From positions 46,419-110,418 of the forward strand of contig NZ_RJJX01000004.1 in the NCBI RefSeq assembly GCF_003996985.1: a stretch of DNA of 64,000 nt, read 5' to 3'. Below are positions 8,155 through 17,399 of the stretch, piece by piece (position 1 is the first letter of the stretch; every line of letters starts with the position of its first letter). The notes below the pieces were generated by a model. The model worked only from the letters and a program-made list of their open reading frames with translations, ran no database searches and was not told the DNA's origin. The DNA is from Ancylomarina longa (lineage in GTDB: Bacteria; Bacteroidota; Bacteroidia; Bacteroidales; Marinifilaceae). A program made the translations under genes and the position numbers.

Positions 8155-8622
8155 ATGGACCACAAAATCAGAAAACAAGAACGAAAAGTGAGTGATTCCG
8201 AAGCTATTGAAATATTACAGCAGGGAGAATTCGGTGTACTTTCCATGTGTACTACAGAAAAAGAAGGATATGGCATTCCTTTGAATTACGTATTACACGA
8301 TAATGCCATCTATTTTCATGGAGCCAAGGAGGGGTTCAAATTAGATACTTTGCAGATGAATAATAAAGTTTCCTTCTGTGTGGTAGGAAAAACAAGGATA
8401 CTTCCTGATAAATTTAGCACTATCTACGAAAGTACAATTGCTTTTGGGTCTATATCGGAGATTGAAGGTTCAGAAAAACAGGCTGCATTAGAATTGTTCC
8501 TTGAAAAATATTCTAATGATTTTATCCCTAAAGGGAAAAAATACATAAATAAATTATACGATGAAGTTCTCATTTTAAAGCTAAGCATTGAAAACCTTAC
8601 TGGTAAAGCTCGAATGCAGTAA
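8155..8622 (+). CDS. Pyridoxamine 5'-phosphate oxidase-like flavoprotein (NimA family)
   Basis: 155 residues forming one FMN-binding split-barrel domain of the NimA / PNPOx-like type. Recognisable stretches are the N-terminal KQERKVSDSEAIEILQQGEFG, the core GIPLNYVLHDNAIYFHGAKEG and a VSFCVVGKTR strand. Family members bind FMN (or haem in some relatives) and reduce small substrates; some Nim proteins confer 5-nitroimidazole resistance, but many chromosomal homologues have no known substrate. It stands alone with its own promoter box and is followed by a gene-free stretch. The family call is firm; resistance activity is not implied. Confidence 0.85.
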   Translation: MDHKIRKQERKVSDSEAIEILQQGEFGVLSMCTTEKEGYGIPLNYVLHDNAIYFHGAKEGFKLDTLQMNNKVSFCVVGKTRILPDKFSTIYESTIAFGSISEIEGSEKQAALELFLEKYSNDFIPKGKKYINKLYDEVLILKLSIENLTGKARMQ

Positions 8623-8955
8623 ATTTCAACGCCAAATCACTTTTTAACAAGCGTCTAATCTACCAACTAGTACAAGACTGCAAGCCCGGTCATACAATTG
8701 ACATAATCAACTCATTTACAACTCAGAATAGCAGAAAAAATGATGCGCTGTATTGCTTTCCTCAATCAGACGCTTATCTTTGAGATCTGAATTTAGATGC
8801 TGTTAAGATATTTAAGACAGCATAAAATAGTATTCTTAGATACGAACATTCTTTTTGTAGTATGAAAATTCACACAGGAAATCAGGAATGAGTCGCAGGA
8901 CAAACAGTTAGATTCTATGATTAACAAGTCAATTCTAAGTACTTAAATCCATACA
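8623..8955. other. Gene-free region with inverted repeats
   Basis: No coding frame is supported. An 8-bp inverted pair AAGCGTCT / AGACGCTT lies about 120 bp apart. A possible -7 box TATCTTTG is at 8775-8782. A hairpin-like stretch with arms ATGCTGT and ACAGCAT spans about 8801-8825. The 18-mer ending in AGACAGCATAAAATA recurs at about 35454-35471. Confidence 0.5.
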
Positions 8956-9696
8956 ATGAGTTTAGCAATAGTAGTACCTTGTTATAATGAATTTGACAGA
9001 CTTCCTAAAGCGAAATTTATTCAGTTTCTACAAAACAATAAAGATTGCTCCATTATTTTTTCTGATGATGGCTCCACAGATAATACCAATCAACTTCTGG
9101 AACAAATCAGGAAAACTGCTCCCGATAATGTATTCATTAATACCTTGATAAAAAATAGAGGAAAAGCTCATGCAGTGAGAGAAGGTGTTTTATTCTGTTC
9201 CCGAAATAAATTGGAGTTTGAAAAAATTGCCTATCTCGATGCCGATCTTTCCACCTCTCTGGAAGAGTGTCTGCTTATTAGTCAGGAGATAAAGGAATCG
9301 GTCTATTTTGCCTTCGGATCGAGAATTTCCAAGATAGATAATAATATTACTCGAAAGCTATATCGTCACCTTATTGGAAGATTTACTGCCACACTTATTT
9401 CCAATGTGCTAGGGCTGGCAGTTTATGATACGCAATGCGGCTGTAAAATTTTCACCAAAAACTTAGCAAATGAGGTGTTTGAGGAAGATTTCATCTCAAA
9501 ATGGTTGTTCGATGTAGAGATATTTTACCGTATCATACAATTAAAAGGTAAAGAAAAAATGAGGCAGAGTTCGAGGGAAATTCCTTTGCAGACCTGGATA
9601 GATACTGATGGTTCGAAGGTTAGTTTCACCTACTTCTTTAAGATGTGGAAAGATTTGTTTCTTATTTACAAACGATATAATGAAAAGAAAAAATAG
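8956..9696 (+). CDS. GT2 glycosyltransferase (dolichyl-phosphate glucosyltransferase-like)
   Basis: 246 residues with a GT-A fold: VVPCYNEFDRLP at the N-terminus, the nucleotide-binding FSDDGSTDNT near 36 and the metal-binding YLDADLSTS near 97. GKAHAVREG and DTQCGCKIF are typical of the DPG/DPM-synthase-like GT2 subgroup. It probably transfers a sugar from a nucleotide sugar to a polyprenyl phosphate on the inner face of the cytoplasmic membrane. No membrane anchor is seen. Its 3' end overlaps the proposed start of the ArnT-like gene by 17 bases, so the two are coupled: the first would make a lipid-linked sugar that the second uses. Substrate identity is unknown. Confidence 0.88.
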   Translation: MSLAIVVPCYNEFDRLPKAKFIQFLQNNKDCSIIFSDDGSTDNTNQLLEQIRKTAPDNVFINTLIKNRGKAHAVREGVLFCSRNKLEFEKIAYLDADLSTSLEECLLISQEIKESVYFAFGSRISKIDNNITRKLYRHLIGRFTATLISNVLGLAVYDTQCGCKIFTKNLANEVFEEDFISKWLFDVEIFYRIIQLKGKEKMRQSSREIPLQTWIDTDGSKVSFTYFFKMWKDLFLIYKRYNEKKK

Positions 9697-11125
9697 CTTT
9701 ATAAGTAACCCAAATTTCTACATCATTGCAGTTATTGGAATAATTGTGCTAAGGTTATTCCTCAATGGCTTTATACCTTTAATGGACAAAACAGAAGCCA
9801 GATATGCAGAAATTGCCAGGATCATGGTCGAAACCAATAATTGGATTACCCCACAAATTGATTATGGTGTTCCTTTTTGGGCAAAACCTCCCCTATCAAC
9901 ATGGTTATCGGCATTAAGCATGAAGGCGTTTGGTGTAAATGAGTTTGCAGTAAGATTCCCTTACCTTTTACTTTGTGTAGCACTGGTTATCCTGATAGGG
10001 CAATTTGCTAAAGAAAAAAAATTGCCATTTTTCCTTTCCGGATTTATACTTTTAAGCTTACCCGAATTTTTATTACACGCAGGAGTTGTATCTACAGATA
10101 CAGCCCTTTGTTTCTTTATTACCCTTGCCATGCTTTCTTTTTGGAAAGCTATTCATCTCGAGAAAATATCAGGCTGGAGCTACCTGTTTTTTGTGGCCTT
10201 AGGATTAGGCTTATTATCAAAAGGCCCAATTGTAGTAATTCTGACTATGCCCCCCATTGTTTTATGGGTAATGTTATTCAAGGAATACCGCAATGCACTC
10301 AAAAGATTCCCCTGGATATTGGGATCGATTATTAGCTTAGCAATTGCCGTTCCCTGGTATTATTTAGCCGAACTTAAAACAAAAGGTTTTATTGATTATT
10401 TTATAGTTGGTGAACATTTTAAAAGATTCTTCGATGCTAGTTGGAAGGGAGATAAATATGGATTCCCTAAAAAACAACCTCTCGGAATTATATGGGTCTT
10501 TTTATTTGCTTTTGCCATGCCATGGATACAACTAGTTGCTGCAAAAACATGGAAAATCAGAAAAGAACTTTTGAAAAACAAATGGCTGGTCTTTTTACTT
10601 TTCTGGTTAATTTGGACTCCCTTGTTTTTTACTGTTTCCCGTAGTTTGATTCATACTTATACCCTACCTGTAATGGTGCCAGTCGCCCTGTTGGCTCTGC
10701 ACTTTTGGGAATCCATTAAGAATAAAAAACGAATGGTGCTTATAAGTTTAATTTTACCTTTTTTAGCAATAATAACTACTGTTGTGGCTTTAACAGATAA
10801 TAATTTGGAGAAATACAGCAATACAGATAAATATTTGATTCAGGAGCAATTAAAGAATAATGATCTGGATCTATTTTATTTAGGGCGAAAGTCGTATTCC
10901 AGTCAGTTTTATAGTAAGGGACACATGAAGAGTATTACCCCTGCTGAATTAACAGAAAAATTGAAGCACAACAAAGCATTCAACATCATTATTCCTCACA
11001 AAAGATTAAAGATTGTCGATCCTTCGGATTGCAGTAAAATGCAGATTCTCAAATCGAATTCTAAAAAGGATGCATACGTATTTCGGCCAAATTCCAGTCA
11101 GTCGATTCCTGCCTATAAAGAATAG
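9680..11125 (+). CDS. ArnT/GT83-like membrane glycosyltransferase
   Basis: 481 residues from the ATG at 9680; an earlier in-frame start at 9608 lies deep in the upstream gene and adds a hydrophilic stretch atypical of the family. The N-terminus has a first membrane segment followed by the acidic loop DKTEARYAEIAR, the signature of ArnT/PMT-type (GT-C) enzymes that use polyprenyl-phosphate sugars. WITPQIDYGVPFWAKPPL follows, then about ten membrane helices and a C-terminal soluble part (about 390-481). It should transfer a sugar from a lipid carrier to lipid A or another periplasmic acceptor. Overlap with the GT2 gene that could make the donor supports this pairing. The exact sugar is unknown. 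Confidence 0.86.
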   Translation: MKRKNSFISNPNFYIIAVIGIIVLRLFLNGFIPLMDKTEARYAEIARIMVETNNWITPQIDYGVPFWAKPPLSTWLSALSMKAFGVNEFAVRFPYLLLCVALVILIGQFAKEKKLPFFLSGFILLSLPEFLLHAGVVSTDTALCFFITLAMLSFWKAIHLEKISGWSYLFFVALGLGLLSKGPIVVILTMPPIVLWVMLFKEYRNALKRFPWILGSIISLAIAVPWYYLAELKTKGFIDYFIVGEHFKRFFDASWKGDKYGFPKKQPLGIIWVFLFAFAMPWIQLVAAKTWKIRKELLKNKWLVFLLFWLIWTPLFFTVSRSLIHTYTLPVMVPVALLALHFWESIKNKKRMVLISLILPFLAIITTVVALTDNNLEKYSNTDKYLIQEQLKNNDLDLFYLGRKSYSSQFYSKGHMKSITPAELTEKLKHNKAFNIIIPHKRLKIVDPSDCSKMQILKSNSKKDAYVFRPNSSQSIPAYKE

Positions 11126-11140
11126 GAATTAACAGAAGAG

Positions 11141-11187
11141 AAATAGTTTTCCTGCCGCTTGCCCAAACTTAGGAAAACTATTTTTGG
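11141..11187 (+). terminator. Rho-independent terminator
   Basis: Arms AAATAGTTTTCCT (11141-11153) and AGGAAAACTATTT (11171-11183) pair perfectly over 13 bases, followed by T residues. It lies just after the ArnT-like gene. Confidence 0.75.
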
Positions 11188-11246
11188 TTTTAAAAAGCCA
11201 GAATATGAAAGTAATGGATCAAGCCGAATTACTGGGGATTAAAATT

Positions 11247-11390
11247 TCAGGTATCGATATTAGCTAATCTGAACAAAAAGAAAGGGATATCTCTCACGCC
11301 TCTGAGCGTAGCTCTAAAGGCTCTTATTTTGGCGTTAAAAGATTCAGCAAAAACATTGGTTGTTCGGTTTTCAAGATAATTCAGGATGCG
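11247..11390 (-). pseudogene. ISL3-family transposase C-terminal relic
   Basis: The minus strand reads LNYLENRTTNVFAESFNAK and continues RAFRATLRGVRDIPFFLFRL before a stop at 11249-11247. This is the characteristic C-terminal end of ISL3-family DDE transposases, including the late glutamate context (AESFN). About 45 residues of a protein of roughly 400 remain, and the frame is closed by a stop upstream. No terminal inverted repeats were recognised. It shows that an insertion sequence once occupied this gap. Confidence 0.75.
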
Positions 11391-11466
11391 CTAAGAATGA
11401 TCATGATTAGAATTCGTGATTCAGCTGTCTGCCAACGATTAAAACTATACATCTAAAACAATCCTC

Positions 11467-11570
11467 GCACAAGGAAAAGGAATCTCAAAATGCTTGGAGT
11501 TGTTTCTGCACTATGAAATGAGGTCTCAAAATACTTGGGGCTGCTTCTGCACAAGGAAGGAGCAGTAAAA
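11467..11570. repeat. 41-bp imperfect tandem repeat, three units
   Basis: The motif GCACAAGGAA (or GCACTATGAA) starts at 11467, 11508 and 11549, exactly 41 bp apart. The companion motif TCTCAAAATRCTTGG occurs at 11483 and 11524, also 41 bp apart. The core TCTGCACAAGGA resembles the TCTGCACAACGA core of the array at 20105-20245. Non-coding in appearance, since 41 is not a multiple of three. Confidence 0.75.
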
Positions 11571-11652
11571 ATTCCTTTAAAGTTGCTGATTACAGTAAAT
11601 CTGAAGGTAATAAAAAGCGAACCAGGCGTTCATAGTGTGTGGTGTGGTGTCG

Positions 11653-11674
11653 GTCCTATCTTATTAAATAGGAC
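11653..11674. other. Short inverted repeat
   Basis: Arms GTCCTAT (11653-11659) and ATAGGAC (11668-11674) with an 8-base loop. It could be a weak terminator or an insertion-sequence end left with the nearby transposase relic. Confidence 0.4.
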
Positions 11675-11693
11675 AGTAAAGATAAAACCTTTA

Positions 11694-11891
11694 TTATTCT
11701 TCCCAAATTTTTGACTTGATCCGAAGTAGTATGCATTTTATCTTATAAGTAAAATAATTACTTCCGGATTCAACAAGCATTCTCATTCCAATCAAGTGAC
11801 GCAATTGATGATTAATTTCTTTTCCAGTAAGAGCTTGCCAAAATCCTTTTAAGAAGCGTAAAATATTACTACATATTCTAAATTTATTCAA
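11694..11891 (-). CDS. Doubtful small open frame, 65 aa
   Basis: A 65-residue frame beginning MNKFRICSNILRFLKGF and ending RIKSKIWEE, basic and without a recognisable domain. It sits in a degraded intergenic stretch containing transposase remains and repeats. A short inverted repeat lies 20 bases beyond its stop. It may be part of a lost gene or chance; I see no ribosome-binding site strong enough to decide. Confidence 0.2.
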   Translation of the reverse strand: MNKFRICSNILRFLKGFWQALTGKEINHQLRHLIGMRMLVESGSNYFTYKIKCILLRIKSKIWEE

Positions 11892-12033
11892 AAAGGAAAA
11901 GTAAATTGGCCAAATAAAATTTTCAATATTTATTGGAGATGCAGCTTACTGCAAATCCATTAACATGAAGTTTTCAGATGAAGAGATAACCGGATATAAA
12001 TTCTGGTTTTTATTTTTAACACGGAACAATAAA

Positions 12034-13317
12034 ATGAAGAATTTATTTTTGTCTTTGATTGTTATTATAGGCTTCAATCAAAATACATACGCTCAAAATA
12101 GCTTACAGCATTATATAAAAATAGCAGAGCAGAATAGCCCTTTAATTAATAAAAGCAAAAATGACAATAAAATATTGTCATTAGATCTTAAACAAATTCG
12201 GAGTATTCTCTCAAAACCAACAATAAATTTAGAGGCCAATGTGCTATTTGCACCAATCATCTCCCAAGATAACAAGCACGATAAACTACAGCTGATTTCC
12301 GAAGGAGCCAACTCCTATAATGGTTATGATTTATCCTATTCCGATGGAGGACAGTATCAATCCTTTGTATCCATAAATCAGCCTCTCTTAAACGGTTCTT
12401 TATCCAAACTACATAAGCAGAAAACGGATATTTCGACCCGTTTAAATGATAATACCATTAAGTTAACGCAGCACGAATTGGAGCAATTGGTAAGACATCA
12501 ATATATTCTTTGTTTGAAAGCGGAAAAACAGGCTAAACTAAGTAATACCTTATTTTTAGGATTACAGAAACAGTTGAGAATCATGAATAAATTGGTAGAA
12601 AATGCCATTTATAAACAAACCGATTTAATGCTAATGCAGATAGAGATTCGAAATTATGAAATACAATATCAGCAATACAGAACGGAATATAGAAACAGCT
12701 TATCGGACTTAAATCTACTTTGTGGAATTAGGGATACAAGTACAGTAAAGATTCAGGACGTTCATTTCGAATTACAAACCAAAGCAGATGAACAATCCCC
12801 ATTTTTAAAAAAATATGAATTGGATAGTTTGCGTATTCAAACCGATCAAATGTTGTTCAACCAAAAGTACAAGCCACACCTTAATGTATTCGCCAATGCT
12901 GGAATGAATGCTGTTTATCAACCTTCGCTAAAGCGATTTGGAATGGCAGTAGGTGCAAATCTTAGTTGGAATATTTTTGATGGCAATCAAAAGAAAATTG
13001 AACACAGCAAATCTGTAATAAAATTGCAAATCTTAGATTTCGAAAAACAGAATTTCATAAATCGAAATCAAATTTACAAGAACAAGTTCCTAACTCAAAT
13101 TCAACTAATAGAGAATAGCATTAAAATTACGAAAGACCAACTGGAGGAGTACCAAAAACTCATGAAAGTCTATTCCTTTGAATTATCCCAGGCACAAATC
13201 TCGATTATGGATTTCAAAAACCTAATCCGGGATATATCAGCGAAAAAACAAGAATCCTTGCTCTTAGAAATGCAAAAACAAGCTTTGATTAGTAGTTATA
13301 ATTATTGGAATTTTTAA
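12034..13317 (+). CDS. TolC-family outer membrane efflux protein
   Basis: 427 residues from the ATG at 12034. An earlier in-frame ATG at 11965 would put 23 unlikely residues before the signal peptide MKNLFLSLIVIIGFNQNTYAQ. The mature part is rich in long alpha-helices with Gln/Lys/Asn, and carries two half-repeats as in TolC (LQHYIKIAEQNSPLI near residue 26 and the later YKPHLNVFANAGMNAVY barrel strand). It should form the trimeric outer-membrane channel of a tripartite pump. The adaptor gene starts 12 bases downstream, then the RND permease, making a three-gene efflux operon. Substrate cannot be told from the sequence. Confidence 0.88.
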   Translation: MKNLFLSLIVIIGFNQNTYAQNSLQHYIKIAEQNSPLINKSKNDNKILSLDLKQIRSILSKPTINLEANVLFAPIISQDNKHDKLQLISEGANSYNGYDLSYSDGGQYQSFVSINQPLLNGSLSKLHKQKTDISTRLNDNTIKLTQHELEQLVRHQYILCLKAEKQAKLSNTLFLGLQKQLRIMNKLVENAIYKQTDLMLMQIEIRNYEIQYQQYRTEYRNSLSDLNLLCGIRDTSTVKIQDVHFELQTKADEQSPFLKKYELDSLRIQTDQMLFNQKYKPHLNVFANAGMNAVYQPSLKRFGMAVGANLSWNIFDGNQKKIEHSKSVIKLQILDFEKQNFINRNQIYKNKFLTQIQLIENSIKITKDQLEEYQKLMKVYSFELSQAQISIMDFKNLIRDISAKKQESLLLEMQKQALISSYNYWNF

Positions 13318-13329
13318 AAATTTTCAAAA

Positions 13330-14241
13330 ATGAAGAATCTCACTATAGTATCCCTAATGGTTTCGACAGCTTTACTGCTGTTTTCGTGTCAGAAAATAAA
13401 AAAAGAACAAAAAGAGGCAAATCCAAAAGTTCAGGTACAACTAAGCCATCTCTCTACAGGTTATTTGCCTGACTTTATTAACCTCACAGGAAAAACCATC
13501 TATCTGAATAAAAGTAATATCATCGCCCCTATAAGCGGATACATCACGAATGTAAGTGTTAAGCAAGGAGATAAAGTAAAAAAAGGTCAATTACTTTTCG
13601 AGATGCAAACCTCGGAAGCATACCTGATGAATCAAAAAGAGAAAAGCGAGCAACTTTATGGAAACATTAAAATATATGCGCCAAATACCGGACGATTGGT
13701 CAGTTTGAATATTGTAAATCAGGGTGTATATGCAGACAAAGGAACATTAATGTGTACTCTTTTGGCATCTAATGATTTAAAACTACAGGTAAATCTTCCT
13801 TTTGAATATAACAAATGGGCAAAAACAGGTAATAAATGCAAAGTCATTTTACCCGACAACAAAAGCATATCTGCTACTTTTTCGAAGGTACTACCCCAGG
13901 TAGATGAATTATCTCAAACGATAAAAGTATTGGCAAATCTGGAGACCCAACAATTTATTCCGGAGAATATGATCGTAAAAGTATTACTCGACAAAAGCAA
14001 AAAACATCAGGCACAAATCCTGACAAAACAATGTTTACAAACCGATGCCTTGATGAGTCAGTTTTGGGTAATGAAAATGCTTAACGATAGCGTGGCAGTA
14101 AAAGTTCCGGTAAAAATTGGAAATCAAAACCATGATTCGGTCGAAATAATTTCTCCAAAGTTTAATGACCAAGATTTATTTATTAGCGAAGGCGCTTATG
14201 GCTTAGGAGATACAGCTTTGGTGGAAACAGTAAAAGAATAA
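13330..14241 (+). CDS. RND efflux periplasmic adaptor (short, hairpin-poor)
   Basis: 303 residues with a lipoprotein signal (LLFSCQK, predicted lipidated Cys near residue 20). The first biotinyl-lipoyl half, APISGYITNVSVKQGDKVKKG, is separated from the second, IYAPNTGRLVSLNIV, by only about 25 residues, so the long coiled-coil hairpin of typical adaptors is nearly absent. A beta-barrel and membrane-proximal region follow. It should bridge the RND permease and the TolC-like channel. It lies 12 bases after the channel gene and 2 bases before the permease gene. The small size is the odd point: a compact adaptor of this sort may contact its channel differently. Confidence 0.85.
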   Translation: MKNLTIVSLMVSTALLLFSCQKIKKEQKEANPKVQVQLSHLSTGYLPDFINLTGKTIYLNKSNIIAPISGYITNVSVKQGDKVKKGQLLFEMQTSEAYLMNQKEKSEQLYGNIKIYAPNTGRLVSLNIVNQGVYADKGTLMCTLLASNDLKLQVNLPFEYNKWAKTGNKCKVILPDNKSISATFSKVLPQVDELSQTIKVLANLETQQFIPENMIVKVLLDKSKKHQAQILTKQCLQTDALMSQFWVMKMLNDSVAVKVPVKIGNQNHDSVEIISPKFNDQDLFISEGAYGLGDTALVETVKE

Positions 14242-14243
14242 AC

Positions 14244-17200
14244 ATGAAGAACAACTTTTATCAAACGCTAAAAAAACCAACATTATTAGTTGGTATCCTC
14301 ATCTTTATTGCCGGTGTGTTTTCATTTACAAAAATGCAAACCAATCTGTTTCCTGATGTTCAATTTCCACGAATCTCCATTATTGTAGATGCCGGGCAGA
14401 TTCCCATCGACAGGATGATGATAACAGTCACCCAACCTATCGAAAGTGCTGTTAAAAAAGTGAATGGAGTACGTATTGTAAAAAGTAATACAAGTAGAGG
14501 AAGTGCAACCGTAGAAGTATATTTTGACTGGGGGCTGGATATTTATGCCTTGAAACCGCAGTTGGAAAGTCGAATCAACGAGATTAAGAACTTTTTACCT
14601 CCGGGAGTAAATATATCTGCCGAAGTGATGAACCAATCCCTTTTTCCGGTTTATGGTTTCACCCTCGAGAATCCTACCAAAACAGATGTCGATTTAAAAG
14701 ATATTGCCAATGTTATTGTTCGCCCGGGTTTTTCACAAGTAAATGGTATTTCAAATGTGGTAATTCGGGGGGGAAGAAATAAAGAATTTGTAATCGCTCC
14801 CATTCCAGAAAAAATGACAGCTTTGGGAATTGTACCTCAGGATATAATCTCCTCTTTCGACAATAGTAATTTCGTTTCCTCAGCAGGTCTGTTACCAGAT
14901 CATTACCGCATGTATCTCACCTTGCTCGACACACGGGTGCAAGATTTAAATGAATTGAATAATACCGTCATTAAGAATATTAATGGCAGGATTATCAGGG
15001 TAAAAGACATTGCTAAAATTAAGCTGGAAGAACAACAAGAATTTGTAAAAATTAATGCTAATGGCAACAATGCGGTTATCGTTGACATCATTAAACAACC
15101 AGGTGTAAACCTTACTGATTTTGCAGATGATGTAGAATTGAAAGCACAAGAAATTAGAAAATTATTACCCAAAGGTTTTGAGTTAAAACCATACTACAAC
15201 CAAAGTACTTTTGTTACCGATAGTGTGGATGGTACCATGAAAACCATTTACGAAGGATTGCTGTTAGCATTTATTGTAATTATTCTTTTCCTACGCTCCT
15301 GGCGCTCCAGTTTAGTTGTGATACTCACTATTCCTGTTACAGTAGCCTTTTCATTTTTGGTTTTGCATCTGGTTGGCATCACCATAAATATCATGTCGCT
15401 TGGCGCAATAGCAGCTTCCGTAGGTTTAATTATTGACGATGCCATTGTCATCATCGAACAGATTTATAAAAACCACGAAGATTATCCCGGGAAGAATAAA
15501 TATCAAGTGGTACAGATGTCTATTAAATTTCTGTTACCAGCAATGATTGCTTCCTCTTTATCTACCATTGTGATTCATTTCCCATTCCGATTGATGAGCG
15601 GATTGGCAGGAAGTTTTTTCAAAATATTATCCGATACCATGCAACTTACCATGATTGTATCCTTTCTGGTAACCTGGTTGCTCCTACCCGTATTTCATAT
15701 TTTTATAGGATATAAACACAAATTAAAACCAAAAACCAGAAAAGATCCGGAACAAACCATATCGGCTCTTGTTTGGTTTTACAACAAACCTGCATTCTCC
15801 ATTATTTTTGTATTGCTGCTTATTTCCGCTGCATATTTTGCAACAACTAAACTAGAAACCGGCTTTCTGCCTGAGTTGGATGAAGGATCTATTGTAATGG
15901 ATTACTACTCGCCTCCTGGTACCAATATTGATGAAACAGACAGACTTTGCAAAGAAATGGAGAAGGTTATTTTGGCTAATCCCAATGTGCAAAGTTATTC
16001 GAGACGAACAGGTATTCGAATGGCTTTCAGAGCTCATCCTGCAAACGAAGGCGATTATTCCATTCAATTAAAGCAAAATAGAAAAGAAACAACACAAGAA
16101 GTAATTGCTGATTTAAGACACGATATAGCAGCAAAAGTACCAGTGTTAAACATTGAATTCGGACAGCGTATTGCCGATTTGCTGGGAGATTTGATTGGTA
16201 AAGCCCAACCCATTGAAGTAAAAATTTTTGGTAACAATTATCAAAAGCTTCAAGATATTGCAGACAAATGCCATCTGGTTATGGATAGTATTCCCGGAAT
16301 TGTTGATATTGATGACGGATTGGTGCCTGAAGGTCCTTCGCTTATCCTCCAACCAAAATTAGATAAATTGGCTCTTTATAACATTTCGCTTACCGATATG
16401 GAAACCCAATTAAAAGCCATTATCGAAGGAGTTCCTTTGGGCAGAAGTGCCAATATTCCAACACCTTCGCCAGATCAGGCAGCCATGACTTCCGGCTTAC
16501 AAATTGGCGACATACAAGAAGGTCAGCAAATGCGAAGAGTAATCATGCGTTTTGTTGATTTCGCGGATAACGATCTGGAACTCCTCAAGAAACAAGCTAT
16601 TTTCTTACCAGATGGCACTACTCGTCCTTTTTCTTTCTTCTGTAATGTGAAGCTAAAATCGGGCGATGTAATTGAAAGTAGAGAAGATTTAAAACCAACA
16701 ATCATTCTAACTGCACGATTAGAAAATAAAGATTTAGGAACAGCTATTACAGACTTAAAAACCGAGTTTGCCAATAAAATCAATTTACCACGTACTTATT
16801 TTATTGAGTACGGTGGTGCTTATGCTCAGCAACAACAATCCTTTAAAGAGTTGATGATGATATTAGCATTGGCAACACTTTTTGTTTTTACGGTACTAAT
16901 GTTTTTATTCAAGCGTTGGCGTATAGCTATAATGATTCTGTTCCTATCGCTATTGGGAATTTCCGGCAGTTTACTTATGCTGTATGCTTTTAATATCCCT
17001 TTAAACGTTAGTAGTTACACCGGTTTGATAATGATTGTGGGGATTATCGCAGAGAATGCTATATTCACGGTTTATCAATATTTTACTGATTTAAAAGACC
17101 ATGATCGGCAATACGCAGTAACAAATGCCATTGCATTGCGTTTGCGTCCTAATTTAATGACAGCCTTAAGTGCTATCCTGGCACTAATTCCACTAGCCAG

Positions 17201-17330
17201 TGGAATTGGTATCGGAGCACAAATGCTACAAGCCTTAGCTATTGCCGTAATTGGCGGTTTTATAGTAGGTTTACCTTTACTATTAATTGTTTTACCAACT
17301 TTTTTAAGACGTATTAAATTTAAGCACTAA
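14244..17330 (+). CDS. RND-family efflux permease (AcrB/CusA-like)
   Basis: 1028 residues, the usual length. A first membrane helix near residues 12-30 is followed by the first large periplasmic loop, with six helices from about 330 to 540, a second loop, and the last helices from about 855. The proton-relay aspartates appear in GLIIDDAIVIIEQ near residue 397. The C-terminal half has GLIMIVGIIAENAIF at the equivalent place. It should be the proton-driven inner-membrane pump of the tripartite system encoded by the three adjacent genes. Heavy-metal-type Met pairs are not evident, so hydrophobic compounds or lipids are possible substrates. No regulator lies in the operon. Confidence 0.92.
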   Translation: MKNNFYQTLKKPTLLVGILIFIAGVFSFTKMQTNLFPDVQFPRISIIVDAGQIPIDRMMITVTQPIESAVKKVNGVRIVKSNTSRGSATVEVYFDWGLDIYALKPQLESRINEIKNFLPPGVNISAEVMNQSLFPVYGFTLENPTKTDVDLKDIANVIVRPGFSQVNGISNVVIRGGRNKEFVIAPIPEKMTALGIVPQDIISSFDNSNFVSSAGLLPDHYRMYLTLLDTRVQDLNELNNTVIKNINGRIIRVKDIAKIKLEEQQEFVKINANGNNAVIVDIIKQPGVNLTDFADDVELKAQEIRKLLPKGFELKPYYNQSTFVTDSVDGTMKTIYEGLLLAFIVIILFLRSWRSSLVVILTIPVTVAFSFLVLHLVGITINIMSLGAIAASVGLIIDDAIVIIEQIYKNHEDYPGKNKYQVVQMSIKFLLPAMIASSLSTIVIHFPFRLMSGLAGSFFKILSDTMQLTMIVSFLVTWLLLPVFHIFIGYKHKLKPKTRKDPEQTISALVWFYNKPAFSIIFVLLLISAAYFATTKLETGFLPELDEGSIVMDYYSPPGTNIDETDRLCKEMEKVILANPNVQSYSRRTGIRMAFRAHPANEGDYSIQLKQNRKETTQEVIADLRHDIAAKVPVLNIEFGQRIADLLGDLIGKAQPIEVKIFGNNYQKLQDIADKCHLVMDSIPGIVDIDDGLVPEGPSLILQPKLDKLALYNISLTDMETQLKAIIEGVPLGRSANIPTPSPDQAAMTSGLQIGDIQEGQQMRRVIMRFVDFADNDLELLKKQAIFLPDGTTRPFSFFCNVKLKSGDVIESREDLKPTIILTARLENKDLGTAITDLKTEFANKINLPRTYFIEYGGAYAQQQQSFKELMMILALATLFVFTVLMFLFKRWRIAIMILFLSLLGISGSLLMLYAFNIPLNVSSYTGLIMIVGIIAENAIFTVYQYFTDLKDHDRQYAVTNAIALRLRPNLMTALSAILALIPLASGIGIGAQMLQALAIAVIGGFIVGLPLLLIVLPTFLRRIKFKH

Positions 17331-17399
17331 CAATTCTTAAAAGAGAATATCTGTTAAAACCTTATAGTTGTAAAATTGTTCTAATCTAAATTTTAAAAA

